64,000 nt of DNA, from assembly GCA_963741305.1 (NCBI GenBank), contig CAVUHL010000003.1:3844001-3908000 (forward strand), written 5' to 3'. Numbering within the stretch: the first letter of the stretch is position 1; the number at the start of each line of letters is the position of its first letter. Positions 16,157 to 24,560 of the stretch are shown here, piece after piece. Below the pieces are notes generated by a model. It ran no database searches. It was not told the origin of the DNA and saw only the letters and a program-made list of their open reading frames with translations. Source of the stretch: DATMER01 sp963741305. Its GTDB lineage: Bacteria > Acidobacteriota > Thermoanaerobaculia > Multivoradales > UBA5704. A program made the translations under genes and the position numbers.

Positions 16157-17410
16157 TCAGTCGGCGCGGGGGAGTGACCAGCCGAGCACTCCTCCGCGCT
16201 CGGGACGGAGGTAGCGGGAGGCGACCTCCTGCACGCGGTCGGCCTCGGTCTCCATAAGGAGGCGCAGGTGCCGGTCGAGGTGGCCGAGGTCGAAGACGGC
16301 GAGGGCGAGCCCCGCGGACAGGGCCTGCTGGTGCACGCGTTCGTGGCCGAACACCCAGTCGGCCGTGGTGATCTGCCGGGCCCGCTCCAGCTCGTCGGCT
16401 CCGGGCGGAGCGGAGACCGTCTCCTCCAGGAGCCGCAGGACCTCGGCCTCGACGCGGGCGGGCTCCACGCCGGGGACCACCTCGGCGGCGATCGTGACCT
16501 GGCTCGCGTCCAGGCTCTCGGTCAGGTCCGCGGAGACCCAGGCGCAGAGCTGGCCCTCGTCCACCATGGCCCGGTGGAGCCGGCTGGCGCGTCCACCCGC
16601 GAGCACGGTGACCAGCAGCTTCAGGGCCGGATGATCGGGATGGGAGCCAGCCGGCGCGGGCATCGTGAGGAGGATCCGCGGCGTCTCGCCCTTGCGGCGC
16701 TCGATCCGCACCAGGGAGGCCGGGGAGACCGGCGGCGGGATCTCCTGGCGAGGCCGGGCACCCGCCGGCAGCCACCCCATGGCCCGCTCCACCTCGTCCA
16801 GCGCGTCCGGACCGAGGTCTCCGGCGAGGACCAGGATACCGTTGTCCGGCCGGTAGAGGCTGCCGTGGAAGCTCGCCAAGTCATCCCGCCCGGTGGCGAT
16901 CAGCTCCTCGCGGGTACCCAGCACCGGCCGGCCGTATGGATGGGACGGGAAGAGCTGGGCCTGCACCTCAGTCTCCAGAGCGTCCCAGGGCTCGCTGTCG
17001 TACATGGCGATCTCTTCGAGGATCACCTGCCGCTCGCTCGCCACCTGCTCGGGGTCGAGCGTCAGGTTCGCCATGCGGTCGGCCTCGATCGCCAGCGCCT
17101 CGGTCCAGCGGTCGGCGGCGAAGTTGAAGTAATACCCGGTGGCGTCGTGGCTGGTGAAAGCGTTGTTGACGCCTCCGAGGGCCTGGGTGCGCCTGTCGAT
17201 CTCGCCCGGGCCGTAGCGCGCCGATCCCTTGAACATCATGTGCTCGAGGAAGTGGGCCACGCCGCCGTGCCCCGCGGGCTCGTCCCGGGTGCCGGCGCGG
17301 TAGAAGAGGGCCGAGGTGACGATCGGGGCCTGCCGGTTCTCCACCAGGCAGACGGTCAGGCCGTTCGCCAGCCGCTCAAGGCGGGGCGCCGCAGGCAGGG
17401 CGGAGATCAT
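16157..17410 (-). CDS. M16-family zinc metallopeptidase, catalytic subunit
   Basis: 417 residues. The inverted zinc motif HFLEH is at 53-57 (VAHFLEHMMFKG). The downstream glutamate segment ILEEIAMYDSEPWD lies about 75 residues later, and the FTSHDATGYYFNF strand and C-terminal lobe are intact. It belongs to the M16B processing-protease group. It lacks a signal peptide, so it is either cytoplasmic or exported without one. The ATG overlaps the kinase stop by 4 bases. Pairing with the HxxEH-less homologue at 13705-14961 is expected. Confidence 0.92.
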   Translation of the reverse strand: MISALPAAPRLERLANGLTVCLVENRQAPIVTSALFYRAGTRDEPAGHGGVAHFLEHMMFKGSARYGPGEIDRRTQALGGVNNAFTSHDATGYYFNFAADRWTEALAIEADRMANLTLDPEQVASERQVILEEIAMYDSEPWDALETEVQAQLFPSHPYGRPVLGTREELIATGRDDLASFHGSLYRPDNGILVLAGDLGPDALDEVERAMGWLPAGARPRQEIPPPVSPASLVRIERRKGETPRILLTMPAPAGSHPDHPALKLLVTVLAGGRASRLHRAMVDEGQLCAWVSADLTESLDASQVTIAAEVVPGVEPARVEAEVLRLLEETVSAPPGADELERARQITTADWVFGHERVHQQALSAGLALAVFDLGHLDRHLRLLMETEADRVQEVASRYLRPERGGVLGWSLPRAD

Positions 17411-19401
17411 TCGTCGTTCCCTTCCCGCAGGTCGACCTCGATGCGCTCCCGCTCCTTCGGCGCTCCGGGCATGACCTCCACGAATACATCGTGCCGGCGG
17501 TGTCCCCGGGCGACGATGGAGACCCGGTGCCTTCCAGGCGGAAGCTTGAGCCAGCCGCCGCGCCCCATGCCGCCGGCGAATTCTCCGGCCCGGCCCGCGG
17601 GCTGGCCGTCGACCAGAATGGCGGCGCCCGGCGGGCGCACGCGGAAGGACACCGCTTCGCTCACTCGCACGACCGGCAGGTCGCCGCTCTCGACCTGGGC
17701 GGCGGGCAAGGGCGAGAGCCGCGCGATGATCGGGGTGATGCCGCCGCTCTCGCTCGCCTCGACCGTGATCCGGTGATCCCTCATGCCGTCGGCCCTGATG
17801 ACGATCTGGTACTGCCCCGCTCCCGGCAGGGTATAGGACCGAGCCCCCTTCTTGCCGCTCCAATCCTTGGCCCGGCCGATCACCGTGCGGTCCACGCGCA
17901 CGAAGGCGTCGGGAGGGGTCACCTGGAACTGGAGGGCGAGGCCGGTACGGACCACCGGGCCGTCGTTCGCCGGGGCGGGCCGGGGCTCCTCGGCCGGCGG
18001 CGCCGGCTCGGGAGTGGGCACCGGAACCTCGACGCGGGGCCGCTGCGGCTCGGGGGTCGGAGCAGGAATGGGCGTCGGCGTCTCCCGGCGCGGCTCGGTG
18101 ACCGCCGCGGGCGGCGGCGTGGGAGTCGGCTTGGGGAGCGCCCTGGGCTCAGGCGTCTGCACCGGTATCACAGGAGCGGAGGCCGCCGGGGCCGGAGTGG
18201 GTCCGGGACCAGCCGCCGGAGCCGCGGAAGGCTGCAGCGGCGCCGTCGATACCTGCTCCCTGAGCTGCTCCCCGGATTGCTCCCCAGGTTGGGGCTCAGG
18301 CTTGCGCAGGAGCAGCCAGCCGCCAGCGACCGCCGCGATCAGCACCACGGCCGCAACCAGGGGGAGCCAGCGCTTCGGGGAGATGCCCTCGGTGGCGACC
18401 ATGCGGCCCGTCGCCGGACGCACCGGCGGCGGCGGCTCGGACCGATGGGTCGGTATCTGAGGAGGCGGGGGGATGGACGGCGCCGTGCTGCCCGTACGGC
18501 GCGGCAGCACCGTGGTCGGCGCCATCTCCGATCCGCGGACAGCCGGGGCCGACAGCGTCTCGTCGTCGAGCTCACGCTCGATGACGGCCAGCTCCTCCGC
18601 GACCTGCCCGGCGGTGGCGGTGCGCTGGTCCCGGTCCTTGGCGAGCATGCTCCGCAGGAGCTGCTCCAGCCGCGGCGGGATCGAGTGCAGGGAGGAGACC
18701 GGCGGCGGCTCCTTGTGCAGGATCTGGTAGACCAGAGTGGTGATCGTCTCGCCGTCGAACGGCCGCTTCCTCGACAGCAGCTCGTACAGCACCACGCCGA
18801 GAGAGAAGATGTCCGAGCGGCCATCCAGGTCGTCGCCGCGGATCTGCTCCGGCGAGAGGTACTGGGGGCTGCCCATGACCGAGCCGGCGACCGTCAGCTC
18901 CGTGCTCTGCCCGGTCACCTTGGCGATGCCGAAGTCAGCCACCTTCACGCGGCTCGCCATATCCAGAAGGATGTTGCTCGGCTTGATATCGCGGTGGACG
19001 ATCCCCTGGCGATGGGCGTAGTCCAGGGCCTCGGCCACCTGGCGGACGATGCGCAGCACGTCCCTCAGGGTCAGGGCCGGCCCGGCCTCGATGCGGCCGG
19101 CGAGATCGGTCCCCTCGACGAACTCGAAGGCCAGGAAGAGCTGGCCCTCGGCCTCGCCGGCGTCGAACAGCGTCACGATGTTGGGATGGAGCAGCCGTCC
19201 GGCCGCCCGCGCCTCGCGCAGGAGGCGCTTGGTGCGGTCCTCGATCTCGGCCGGCCGGCCCACCAGCCGGACCGTCTTGATGGCGAGCTTGCGCTCGATG
19301 TGCGGGTCCTCGGCGAGGTAGACCTCGCCCATGGCCCCCGCGCCGAGAAAGCCGAGGATGCGATAGCGGCCGACGCTCCGAGTCCCTTCCGGGGTCGTCA
19401 C
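17407..19401 (-). CDS. Membrane Ser/Thr protein kinase with PEGA-like sensor tails
   Basis: 664 residues. The kinase domain (about 11-275) has GFLGAGAMGEVYLAED, the ATP lysine K42 in LAIKTV, HRDIKPSN (H136-D138), and ADFGIAK. It also has SPEQ in the activation segment. After a disordered stretch comes one membrane helix (about 345-366, WLPLVAAVVLIAAVAGGWLLL), then a Pro/Ala-rich wall-spanning segment (about 370-480). Two PEGA-like beta-domains follow (LQFQVTPPDAFVRVD... and VSFRVRPPGAAILVDGQPAG...). The kinase faces the cytoplasm and the PEGA domains face outwards. Substrates are unknown. It sits between the DUF2007-like protein and the M16 subunits with 4-base overlaps on both sides. Confidence 0.93.
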   Translation of the reverse strand: MTTPEGTRSVGRYRILGFLGAGAMGEVYLAEDPHIERKLAIKTVRLVGRPAEIEDRTKRLLREARAAGRLLHPNIVTLFDAGEAEGQLFLAFEFVEGTDLAGRIEAGPALTLRDVLRIVRQVAEALDYAHRQGIVHRDIKPSNILLDMASRVKVADFGIAKVTGQSTELTVAGSVMGSPQYLSPEQIRGDDLDGRSDIFSLGVVLYELLSRKRPFDGETITTLVYQILHKEPPPVSSLHSIPPRLEQLLRSMLAKDRDQRTATAGQVAEELAVIERELDDETLSAPAVRGSEMAPTTVLPRRTGSTAPSIPPPPQIPTHRSEPPPPVRPATGRMVATEGISPKRWLPLVAAVVLIAAVAGGWLLLRKPEPQPGEQSGEQLREQVSTAPLQPSAAPAAGPGPTPAPAASAPVIPVQTPEPRALPKPTPTPPPAAVTEPRRETPTPIPAPTPEPQRPRVEVPVPTPEPAPPAEEPRPAPANDGPVVRTGLALQFQVTPPDAFVRVDRTVIGRAKDWSGKKGARSYTLPGAGQYQIVIRADGMRDHRITVEASESGGITPIIARLSPLPAAQVESGDLPVVRVSEAVSFRVRPPGAAILVDGQPAGRAGEFAGGMGRGGWLKLPPGRHRVSIVARGHRRHDVFVEVMPGAPKERERIEVDLREGNDE

Positions 19402-19691
19402 GGCTGGCCGGAGCCCTCCCCATCAGTCCCTGCGTCGACAGGCGCCCCTGCCAGGACCCCGTCGTCGCCGGTGGCCACGTTCTCGCGCGTGTTGAGCAGC
19501 GCGATGGCCTCCTCGGCGCGCTCGGCCGGCACCCGTATCCGCACGCTGTCGATGTTATCCCCCAACGGAAGCTCGCTCGATTGCAGGGAATCGACCTCGG
19601 CGGGGATGCCGTTGTTCTCGAGGAACCCCACGACCACCATGGCCTCTTCGTCCGTTCCCACGTCCTTCACGATTGCCCATTCGTCAGCCAT
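19398..19691 (-). CDS. DUF2007-like small signalling protein
   Basis: 97 residues. The first 70 (WAIVKDVGTDEEAMVVVGFLENNGIPAEVDS ... IRVPAERAEEAIALL) follow the DUF2007 / putative-signal-transducing-protein pattern, a ferredoxin-like fold of about 70 residues that compares an extracellular or metabolic state. The tail is acidic and Gly-rich, probably disordered. It overlaps the kinase start by 4 bases, so the two are almost certainly co-translated and may act together. No catalytic residues are seen. Confidence 0.7.
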   Translation of the reverse strand: MADEWAIVKDVGTDEEAMVVVGFLENNGIPAEVDSLQSSELPLGDNIDSVRIRVPAERAEEAIALLNTRENVATGDDGVLAGAPVDAGTDGEGSGQP

Positions 19692-19714
19692 GCAGTCCTC
19701 CTAGTAGGGTCCGA

Positions 19715-20617
19715 TCATACAGTGCCGGGTTGAGGCACGGGGGCGGGGTGGTCCTCCTGCAGCCCCTCCAGGGTGTAGGGCGTGACCTCCTGGCGCGGGT
19801 ACCAGTGCCGGCTGTGCTCGGCGAAGCGCTCCAGGCTGTCGTGCCAGCGGTAGTGGGAGACGATCATCGACCGCTCGTCGATGCGGATCCAGTTGCAGGA
19901 GTTCTTCTCGCGCTCGGCGCCGCGGCCCCGGCGCGAGGTCGAGGTCCCCGAATGGAGGACGACCACGGGGGGCCTCCCTTTCTTCGGATAGAACTCCTCG
20001 GAGTTGCCGATGTAGGTCTGGTGCAGGTGCCCGGACAGGATCAGGTCCACCCCGACGCCGGAAAACAGGTCGATGGCCTCGTAGGCGTTGCCGAGCACCC
20101 GCTGGCTGCCGAAATTGGGCGGTGGGATCAGGTGGTGGTGCGCGATCACGATCTTGAACAGGTCGGCCGGCGCCTCCTCGAAGACCCGGGCCACTTCCAG
20201 AAGACGGCCGAGCTTGATGCGCCCTTCCTTGATCGTCCAGCCGAAAGCCGTGTTGATGCCGACGATCAGCAGCTCGTCGTCGCGGAAAGTGGGCTCCAGC
20301 TCCTCGCTGAAATGCTTGCGGTAGCAGCCGAAGGGGTTGAAGGCCCGCTCCCAGACGCGGTAGAGCGGCACGTCGTGGTTGCCCGGCACCACGATCGTGG
20401 GCACCGGGATGCTGTCCACGAAGGCTCGGGCCTCCTGGAACTGCTCCGGTTTGGCGCGCTGGGTGAGGTCGCCCGAGAGCACGACCAGGCTCGGGCCGTG
20501 GCGCTCGATGAACTCGAGCACTCCCTTCGACACCCGCGGCAGGTGCGGAGGCCCGAAGTGGACATCGGAGATGTGGAGGATCGTCCTCACGCCGGAGCCG
20601 GGCCCGTTCCCGATCAA
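19715..20617 (-). CDS. Calcineurin-like metallophosphoesterase
   Basis: 300 residues with every metal-binding block of the family: ISDVHFG (D-x-H), LSGDLTQ (GD), VPGNHDVP (GNHD), IAHHH and SGHLHQ (GHxH). It resembles CpdA/Icc-type phosphodiesterases in size and order, but the substrate (cAMP, other nucleotides or lipids) cannot be read. The ATG at 20617 abuts the stop of the small membrane protein. A GTG at the residues before RTILHISDVHFG is an alternative start. The C-terminal 30 residues are Pro-rich. Confidence 0.9.
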   Translation of the reverse strand: MIGNGPGSGVRTILHISDVHFGPPHLPRVSKGVLEFIERHGPSLVVLSGDLTQRAKPEQFQEARAFVDSIPVPTIVVPGNHDVPLYRVWERAFNPFGCYRKHFSEELEPTFRDDELLIVGINTAFGWTIKEGRIKLGRLLEVARVFEEAPADLFKIVIAHHHLIPPPNFGSQRVLGNAYEAIDLFSGVGVDLILSGHLHQTYIGNSEEFYPKKGRPPVVVLHSGTSTSRRGRGAEREKNSCNWIRIDERSMIVSHYRWHDSLERFAEHSRHWYPRQEVTPYTLEGLQEDHPAPVPQPGTV

Positions 20618-20866
20618 CTATCCGATGAGCTCGCTCACGTTGCGCGAGACCTCGGCGGCTACGAAGCCGGAGACCGCGGAAAGGATCTCCGGTCCGTGCC
20701 GCAGGCCGATGACGAAGCCTCCGATCGCGGCGAGGGCCAGGGCCGGCACCGGGTAGGTCCGCACCAGCCGCTCCCACTCCAGCTCCTCCGGCAGCAGCTC
20801 GTCGAGGATCGCCTCGACGCTGGTCCCGCCCCGTGGTGTCTCCTCGTCGTTCACGAAGTCTTCCAT
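20618..20866 (-). CDS. Small single-span membrane protein, unknown function
   Basis: 82 residues from the ATG at 20866, with a hydrophobic helix in the middle (TYPVPALALAAIGGFVIGLRHG). The start at 20866 is preferred over an in-frame ATG at 20896 because a strong AGGAAGGAGA ribosome site lies just before it, and because the longer form would overlap the previous gene. The HGPEILSAVSGFVAAEVSRN segment after the helix looks amphipathic. It sits between the YqjD-like gene and the phosphoesterase and probably works at the membrane with the former. Confidence 0.65.
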   Translation of the reverse strand: MEDFVNDEETPRGGTSVEAILDELLPEELEWERLVRTYPVPALALAAIGGFVIGLRHGPEILSAVSGFVAAEVSRNVSELIG

Positions 20867-20879
20867 CGCCTCTCCTTCC

Positions 20880-21275
20880 TTAGACGTCGTCGTCATCCCC
20901 GCGTCCGCGCGCCACCAGCCCGAGCAGGAACCCGACCCCGGCGGCGATCAGGAGCGCCTTGGCCGGGTTGTCCCGCACGAAGAAACCCACCTCGCGGGTC
21001 ATGTCGCCGGCGTCGGACCGCACCTTGTCGTAGCCCCGGCGGGCGTTGTCGGCCACGTCCGAGTAGCTCTCCCGCGCCCGCTCGGCACCGCGGCGGATCT
21101 CGGCAGAAGCGCGCTCGGCGCCTCGCCGCACATCCTCGGACACCTGACGGTAGCGGCCCTGCATGTCATCGCCCATCTTCTGGAAGCGCTCACGCGCCGC
21201 GGCGACGCTCTCGGCACCACGGCCGCGCGCCGTTTCGGCAGTCTCTCCTGCCTCGTTTGGAATATCCTCAGCCAT
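20880..21275 (-). CDS. YqjD/DUF883-like membrane-anchored helical protein
   Basis: 131 residues: a long charged amphipathic helix with repeated RRGAERA heptad-like units (about residues 45-95). The C-terminal anchor DNPAKALLIAAGVGFLLGLVAR has the glycine-rich helix and arginine finish of the YqjD/ElaB/DUF883 family. E. coli YqjD is known to bind ribosomes at the inner membrane in stationary phase. Whether this protein does so is not shown. It is the first gene of the long minus-strand run and is divergent from the beta-CASP gene across 154 bases. Confidence 0.75.
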   Translation of the reverse strand: MAEDIPNEAGETAETARGRGAESVAAARERFQKMGDDMQGRYRQVSEDVRRGAERASAEIRRGAERARESYSDVADNARRGYDKVRSDAGDMTREVGFFVRDNPAKALLIAAGVGFLLGLVARGRGDDDDV

Positions 21276-21429
21276 GACTGTCTCCCTATCTCTGCCTCAA
21301 AACATCTTGCTTGAAGAGATCATCGGCCGGCGGGACGGCCCGGCGCGGTGGATCGGCACTCCTGAGTTTTAGCACGATTCATGCCCTGAAGGGACCGGGA
21401 TAGACTCTGCGGGACGAAAGGGAGGGATC

Positions 21430-22836
21430 ATGGCAAACGTAACCTTCTATGGGGCGTGCGGTGTCGTGACCGGGAGCTGCACCCATCTGACCTGGGGAGG
21501 GCACTCGGCCCTAGTCGACTGTGGCATCTACCAAGGGGACGACGAGTTGGAGGAGCGGAACTGGAGCCCGTTCCCCTTTCCGCCCCGGAGCCTGGGAGCC
21601 GTGGTCGTCACCCACGCCCACCTCGACCACACCGGCCTCCTCCCCCGCCTGGCGGCGGAAGGCTTCTCCGGCCCGATCTACTGCACCAAACCCAGCCGCG
21701 GGCTGATCTCGCTGGTGCTCCAGGACTCCGGCCGCCTCCAGGAGGAGCAGGTCCGCTACGCCTTGAAGAGGGGCTACAGCCGCCACCCCGCACCCCGTCC
21801 TCTCTATACCAGCGATGACGTCCGGAGGATGCTCAAGCTGCTGCGGCCGATTCCCTTCGACCAGGAGCACGAGCTGTTCTCGGGCGTCCGCTTCCGCTAC
21901 CGGCGCGCCGGCCATCTCCTTGGGGCGGCGACCGTCGAGATTACCGCCAAGGGGTCGGACGGCGAGCGCCGGACCTGGTGCTTCTCCGGCGACATCGGCC
22001 GCTACGGCGTCCCGATCCTCAAGGATCCCGAGCCGCCCCTCGAAGCGCCCGCGGCGCTGCTCCTCGAATCCACCTACGGCGACCGCGAGCACGCCGAGCT
22101 GGACGCGGCCGCGGCCCTGGGGCAGATCCTAGCGGACACCTTCGACCGCGGCGGCGTGGCCGTGATCCCTGCTTTCGCCCTGGGGCGCACCCAGGAGGTG
22201 CTCTACCACCTCGCCGCGCTGGCGGACCAGGGCCGCCTCGACCCCCACAAGGTCGTGCTCGACAGCCCTATGGCGATCGACGCGACCGAGATCTACAAGC
22301 AGGCCGAAGCCGAGTACGACGAAGAGATGGTGGCGCTGATCGACTCCGGCGACGATCCGCTCGGCGCCGGCCGCTTCGAGCGCAGCCGCACCAGCGAGCA
22401 ATCCAAGGCGCTCAACGGCCAACGCGGCCCGCTCGTGATCGTGGCCGGGAGCGGCATGGCCACTGGCGGGCGGGTCGTGCACCACCTGATCCAGCGGCTG
22501 GGCGACCCGCGCAACTCAGTCATCTTCGTGGGCTTCCAGGGGGCCGGCACCCGCGGCCGGGCCCTGGTCGACGGGGCCGACACCGTGGCCATCCACGGGC
22601 GGACGGTGCGAGTGCGCGCCCAGGTCCATCAGCTCCACGGCCTCTCCGCGCACGCCGACCACAGCGAGCTGCTGCGCTGGTGCCAGGCGCTTCCCGGAGT
22701 ACCCGCGCGGATCTTCCTGAACCACGGCGAAGACCCGCCGCGCAAGGCGCTCTCGACTGCCATCGCGGAGCTGGGCTCCGGAACCGAATGGCCCCGTCCT
22801 AACTTGCCGAAGACCGGCGAGACCGTCCCCTGGTGA
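21430..22836 (+). CDS. Beta-CASP metallo-beta-lactamase-fold RNase
   Basis: 468 residues of the RNA-processing exonuclease/CPSF-73-like family. HAHLDH is at 62-67 (zinc ligands), with RAGHLLGAATVEI, GDIGRYG and VVIPAFALGRTQEVLY beta-CASP motif regions. IVAGSGMATGGRVVHHL and the C-terminal SAHADHSELLRW complete the RMMBL part. The family processes RNA ends. Ribosome site GGGAGGG precedes ATG 21430. It is followed by the YihY gene with a GTG start overlapping its stop. Confidence 0.92.
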   Translation: MANVTFYGACGVVTGSCTHLTWGGHSALVDCGIYQGDDELEERNWSPFPFPPRSLGAVVVTHAHLDHTGLLPRLAAEGFSGPIYCTKPSRGLISLVLQDSGRLQEEQVRYALKRGYSRHPAPRPLYTSDDVRRMLKLLRPIPFDQEHELFSGVRFRYRRAGHLLGAATVEITAKGSDGERRTWCFSGDIGRYGVPILKDPEPPLEAPAALLLESTYGDREHAELDAAAALGQILADTFDRGGVAVIPAFALGRTQEVLYHLAALADQGRLDPHKVVLDSPMAIDATEIYKQAEAEYDEEMVALIDSGDDPLGAGRFERSRTSEQSKALNGQRGPLVIVAGSGMATGGRVVHHLIQRLGDPRNSVIFVGFQGAGTRGRALVDGADTVAIHGRTVRVRAQVHQLHGLSAHADHSELLRWCQALPGVPARIFLNHGEDPPRKALSTAIAELGSGTEWPRPNLPKTGETVPW

Positions 22837-24074
22837 AAGCGGCGGCGATGGAGCGTCCCTGGTTTCCGCGCCAGCTCGCGCGCTACTTCGCCCTCACCCT
22901 GCGGCAGGCGAACGAGGACTCCATCCTCCTCACCGCCTCGGCCCTGGCGTTCGTGACGGTGCTCTCCCTGGTGCCGCTGCTCACGGCCTTCTCCTTCATC
23001 GGCGCGCGGGTGTTCCAGCAGTATCCGCAGCGCACGCTGGAAGTCTTCGTGCAAGTCCTCCCCTACTCCGATGAAAGCGTGGTGGAAAAGGTCGGGGAGT
23101 TCCTGGACCAGGCCGAGACGCTGCACGGCTTCGGGCTGGCGATCTTCCTGACCACGGCCCTGTTCGCCTTTTCCACCGTCGAGGAGTCGCTCAACCGGAT
23201 CTGGAACGTGTCGCGGCGGCGGCCCTTCCGGGTGCGGATGCTCTCCTTCCTGCTCCTCCTGTTCTGGGGTCCGGTGCTGATCGGCGTGACCTTCTCCAGC
23301 CTGATCGCGCTGCGGCAGAGCCCGGCGCTCCGGCAGGCGTTCGCCCAATCGCTCCTGCTCAACCTGCTCCCCCTGGCGGCGACGATCGTGGGGCTGACGA
23401 CGCTGTACTGGCTGGTGCCGTACACGGCGGTGCGCTTCCGCAACGCCCTGGCGGGAGGGCTGCTGGCGGCGATCCTCCTGGAAATGCTGCGGGTGGGCTT
23501 CGGCGCCTACGTCCGCCTCTTCCAGGGGATGAACGTGGTCTACGGCAGCTTCGCCTTCGCCCTGCTCTTCATGATCTCGATCGAGCTGACCTGGACGATC
23601 ATCCTGCTTGGGAGTGAGGCTGCCTACGCGGCGCAGCACTTCCGGGTGCTGTCGCACGGCATGCACCGGCATCCTCCGGTCCAGGCGGCCTGGGTGGGGC
23701 TGGCGGCGGTGGCGCTGATCGCGCGGCGGTTCGCGAGGGGCGAGACCGTGCTCTCGCTCAACGCCCTCGCGGACCGGCTGAGCCTCCCGAGCCGGGAGAT
23801 GGAGGTGATCCTCCGTCCGCTGCTATCGCATGGAATCCTGCGGGCCTACACCGACCAGGGCTATTTCCTGGCCTCGGACCCCCACCGCCTGAAGGCCGAG
23901 CTGGTCCTGCAGGCCTACGACCACCGGGCGGTGCGCAGCGCCGAGCTCGCCGGAGGCGACCTCCAAGAGCGCCTGGAAGAGCTGATCGGCGACTTCGCCC
24001 GCGCCCGGGCCGAGCGGCTGGGGGACCTGACCGTAGCGGACCTCTCGAGCCCCGCTCCCCCGGCCTCGGCGTAA
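22833..24074 (+). CDS. YihY/BrkB-family membrane protein with C-terminal HTH-like region
   Basis: 413 residues. Six hydrophobic segments match the YihY/virulence-factor-BrkB family, including ALAFVTVLSLVPLLTAF, TALFAFSTVEESLNRIWNV, YGSFAFALLFMISIELTWTIILLGSEAAYA. Residues after about 290 form a soluble tail with ALADRLSLPSREMEVILRPLLSHGIL, a winged-helix-like segment that is common in longer family members. The GTG at 22833 overlaps the upstream stop; an ATG at 22848 (MERPWF) is the alternative start. Function of the family is unclear; the old 'ribonuclease BN' label is now considered wrong. Confidence 0.87.
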   Translation: MKAAAMERPWFPRQLARYFALTLRQANEDSILLTASALAFVTVLSLVPLLTAFSFIGARVFQQYPQRTLEVFVQVLPYSDESVVEKVGEFLDQAETLHGFGLAIFLTTALFAFSTVEESLNRIWNVSRRRPFRVRMLSFLLLLFWGPVLIGVTFSSLIALRQSPALRQAFAQSLLLNLLPLAATIVGLTTLYWLVPYTAVRFRNALAGGLLAAILLEMLRVGFGAYVRLFQGMNVVYGSFAFALLFMISIELTWTIILLGSEAAYAAQHFRVLSHGMHRHPPVQAAWVGLAAVALIARRFARGETVLSLNALADRLSLPSREMEVILRPLLSHGILRAYTDQGYFLASDPHRLKAELVLQAYDHRAVRSAELAGGDLQERLEELIGDFARARAERLGDLTVADLSSPAPPASA

Positions 24075-24078
24075 CCCC

Positions 24079-24107
24079 TTGCCGCGCCGCGGCCTCCTGA
24101 GTACAAT
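24079..24107 (+). promoter_or_regulatory. Sigma-70-type promoter of the tRNA-Ala gene
   Basis: A -35 TTGCCG (24079-24084) and a -10 TACAAT (24102-24107) are separated by exactly 17 bases. The tRNA begins 16 bases after the -10 box, giving a short 5' leader. TACAAT matches 5 of 6 consensus bases and TTGCCG 4 of 6. Confidence 0.6.
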
Positions 24108-24122
24108 ACGCGCTCCCGCGAT

Positions 24123-24198
24123 GGGGCAGTAGCTCAGTTGGGAGAGCACCACGTTCGCAACGTGGGGGTCGAGGGTTCGAATCCCTTCTGCTCCACCA
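24123..24198 (+). tRNA. tRNA-Ala (anticodon CGC)
   Basis: A full cloverleaf can be folded. The acceptor GGGGCAG pairs with CTGCTCC and has the G3:U70 wobble that identifies alanine tRNAs. The D-arm is AGCTCAGTTGGGAGAGCA. The anticodon stem CCACG/CGTGG closes loop TTCGCAA with CGC at 34-36. The T-arm carries GGTTCGAATCC, and CCA is encoded at the 3' end. It reads codon GCG, common in this GC-rich genome. Confidence 0.97.
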
Positions 24199-24261
24199 TT
24201 CATCTTCGTTCCCTTCTTCAGTCAGGTTGTTCTCGCCTGGATTTGGTGGGACAATTCGCAC

Positions 24262-24495
24262 ATGGCGATTTCGAAGGTGGATGCAAAACAGCGAGTGGTC
24301 CTTCCTGCGGCAAGACCCGGGGATGTCTTCGACATCCAGAGCCAGGGTGAAGGCCGCCTGCTCCTGGTGCGCCTCGAACGTCCGAAGCTGGGACCCCGGA
24401 TGAGCCTGGATAGCTGCCTCGAGGCCATCGCCGCCGCCCCTCTACGGCCGAAGATGACCTGGGACTCCCTGAAGGCCATGACCCGGGAGCTATGA
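24262..24495 (+). CDS. AbrB/MazE-like antitoxin (orphaned)
   Basis: 77 residues. The N-terminal ISKVDAKQRVVLPAARPGDVFDIQ is a SpoVT/AbrB-type swapped-hairpin DNA-binding domain. The tail (SLDSCLEAIAAAPLRPKMTWDSLKAMTREL) is the toxin-binding part of a VapB-like antitoxin. Its stop overlaps the start of a vapC remnant (ATGA), the usual VapBC arrangement. No ribosome site precedes ATG 24262. A possible -10 (GACAAT, 24250-24255) with TTGTTC 17 bases earlier places transcription start at or beside the ATG, so the mRNA may be leaderless. Confidence 0.75.
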   Translation: MAISKVDAKQRVVLPAARPGDVFDIQSQGEGRLLLVRLERPKLGPRMSLDSCLEAIAAAPLRPKMTWDSLKAMTREL

Positions 24496-24560
24496 TCCTC
24501 CTCGATACCACGTCCTGATTTACGCCTTCACCGATCAGTCGCCCTGCTTCCAGGGCGGCG
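24492..24560 (+). pseudogene. Frameshifted and truncated VapC (PIN-domain) toxin remnant
   Basis: Starting at the ATG shared with the antitoxin stop, the peptide reads MILLDT, then meets a stop (ACG TCC TGA). Dropping one base restores VLIYAFTDQSP, the second half of the standard PIN-domain opening MILLDTNVLIYAF with its first catalytic Asp. After this the similarity ends and the minus-strand propeller remnant begins. So the toxin has lost one base near codon 7 and nearly all of its body. Confidence 0.7.

Noticed and set aside
24123..24198. tRNA-Ala as the attachment site of an integrated island
   Set aside because: I see no repeat of the tRNA 3' end further right and no integrase gene. The debris beside it could have arisen by other means.
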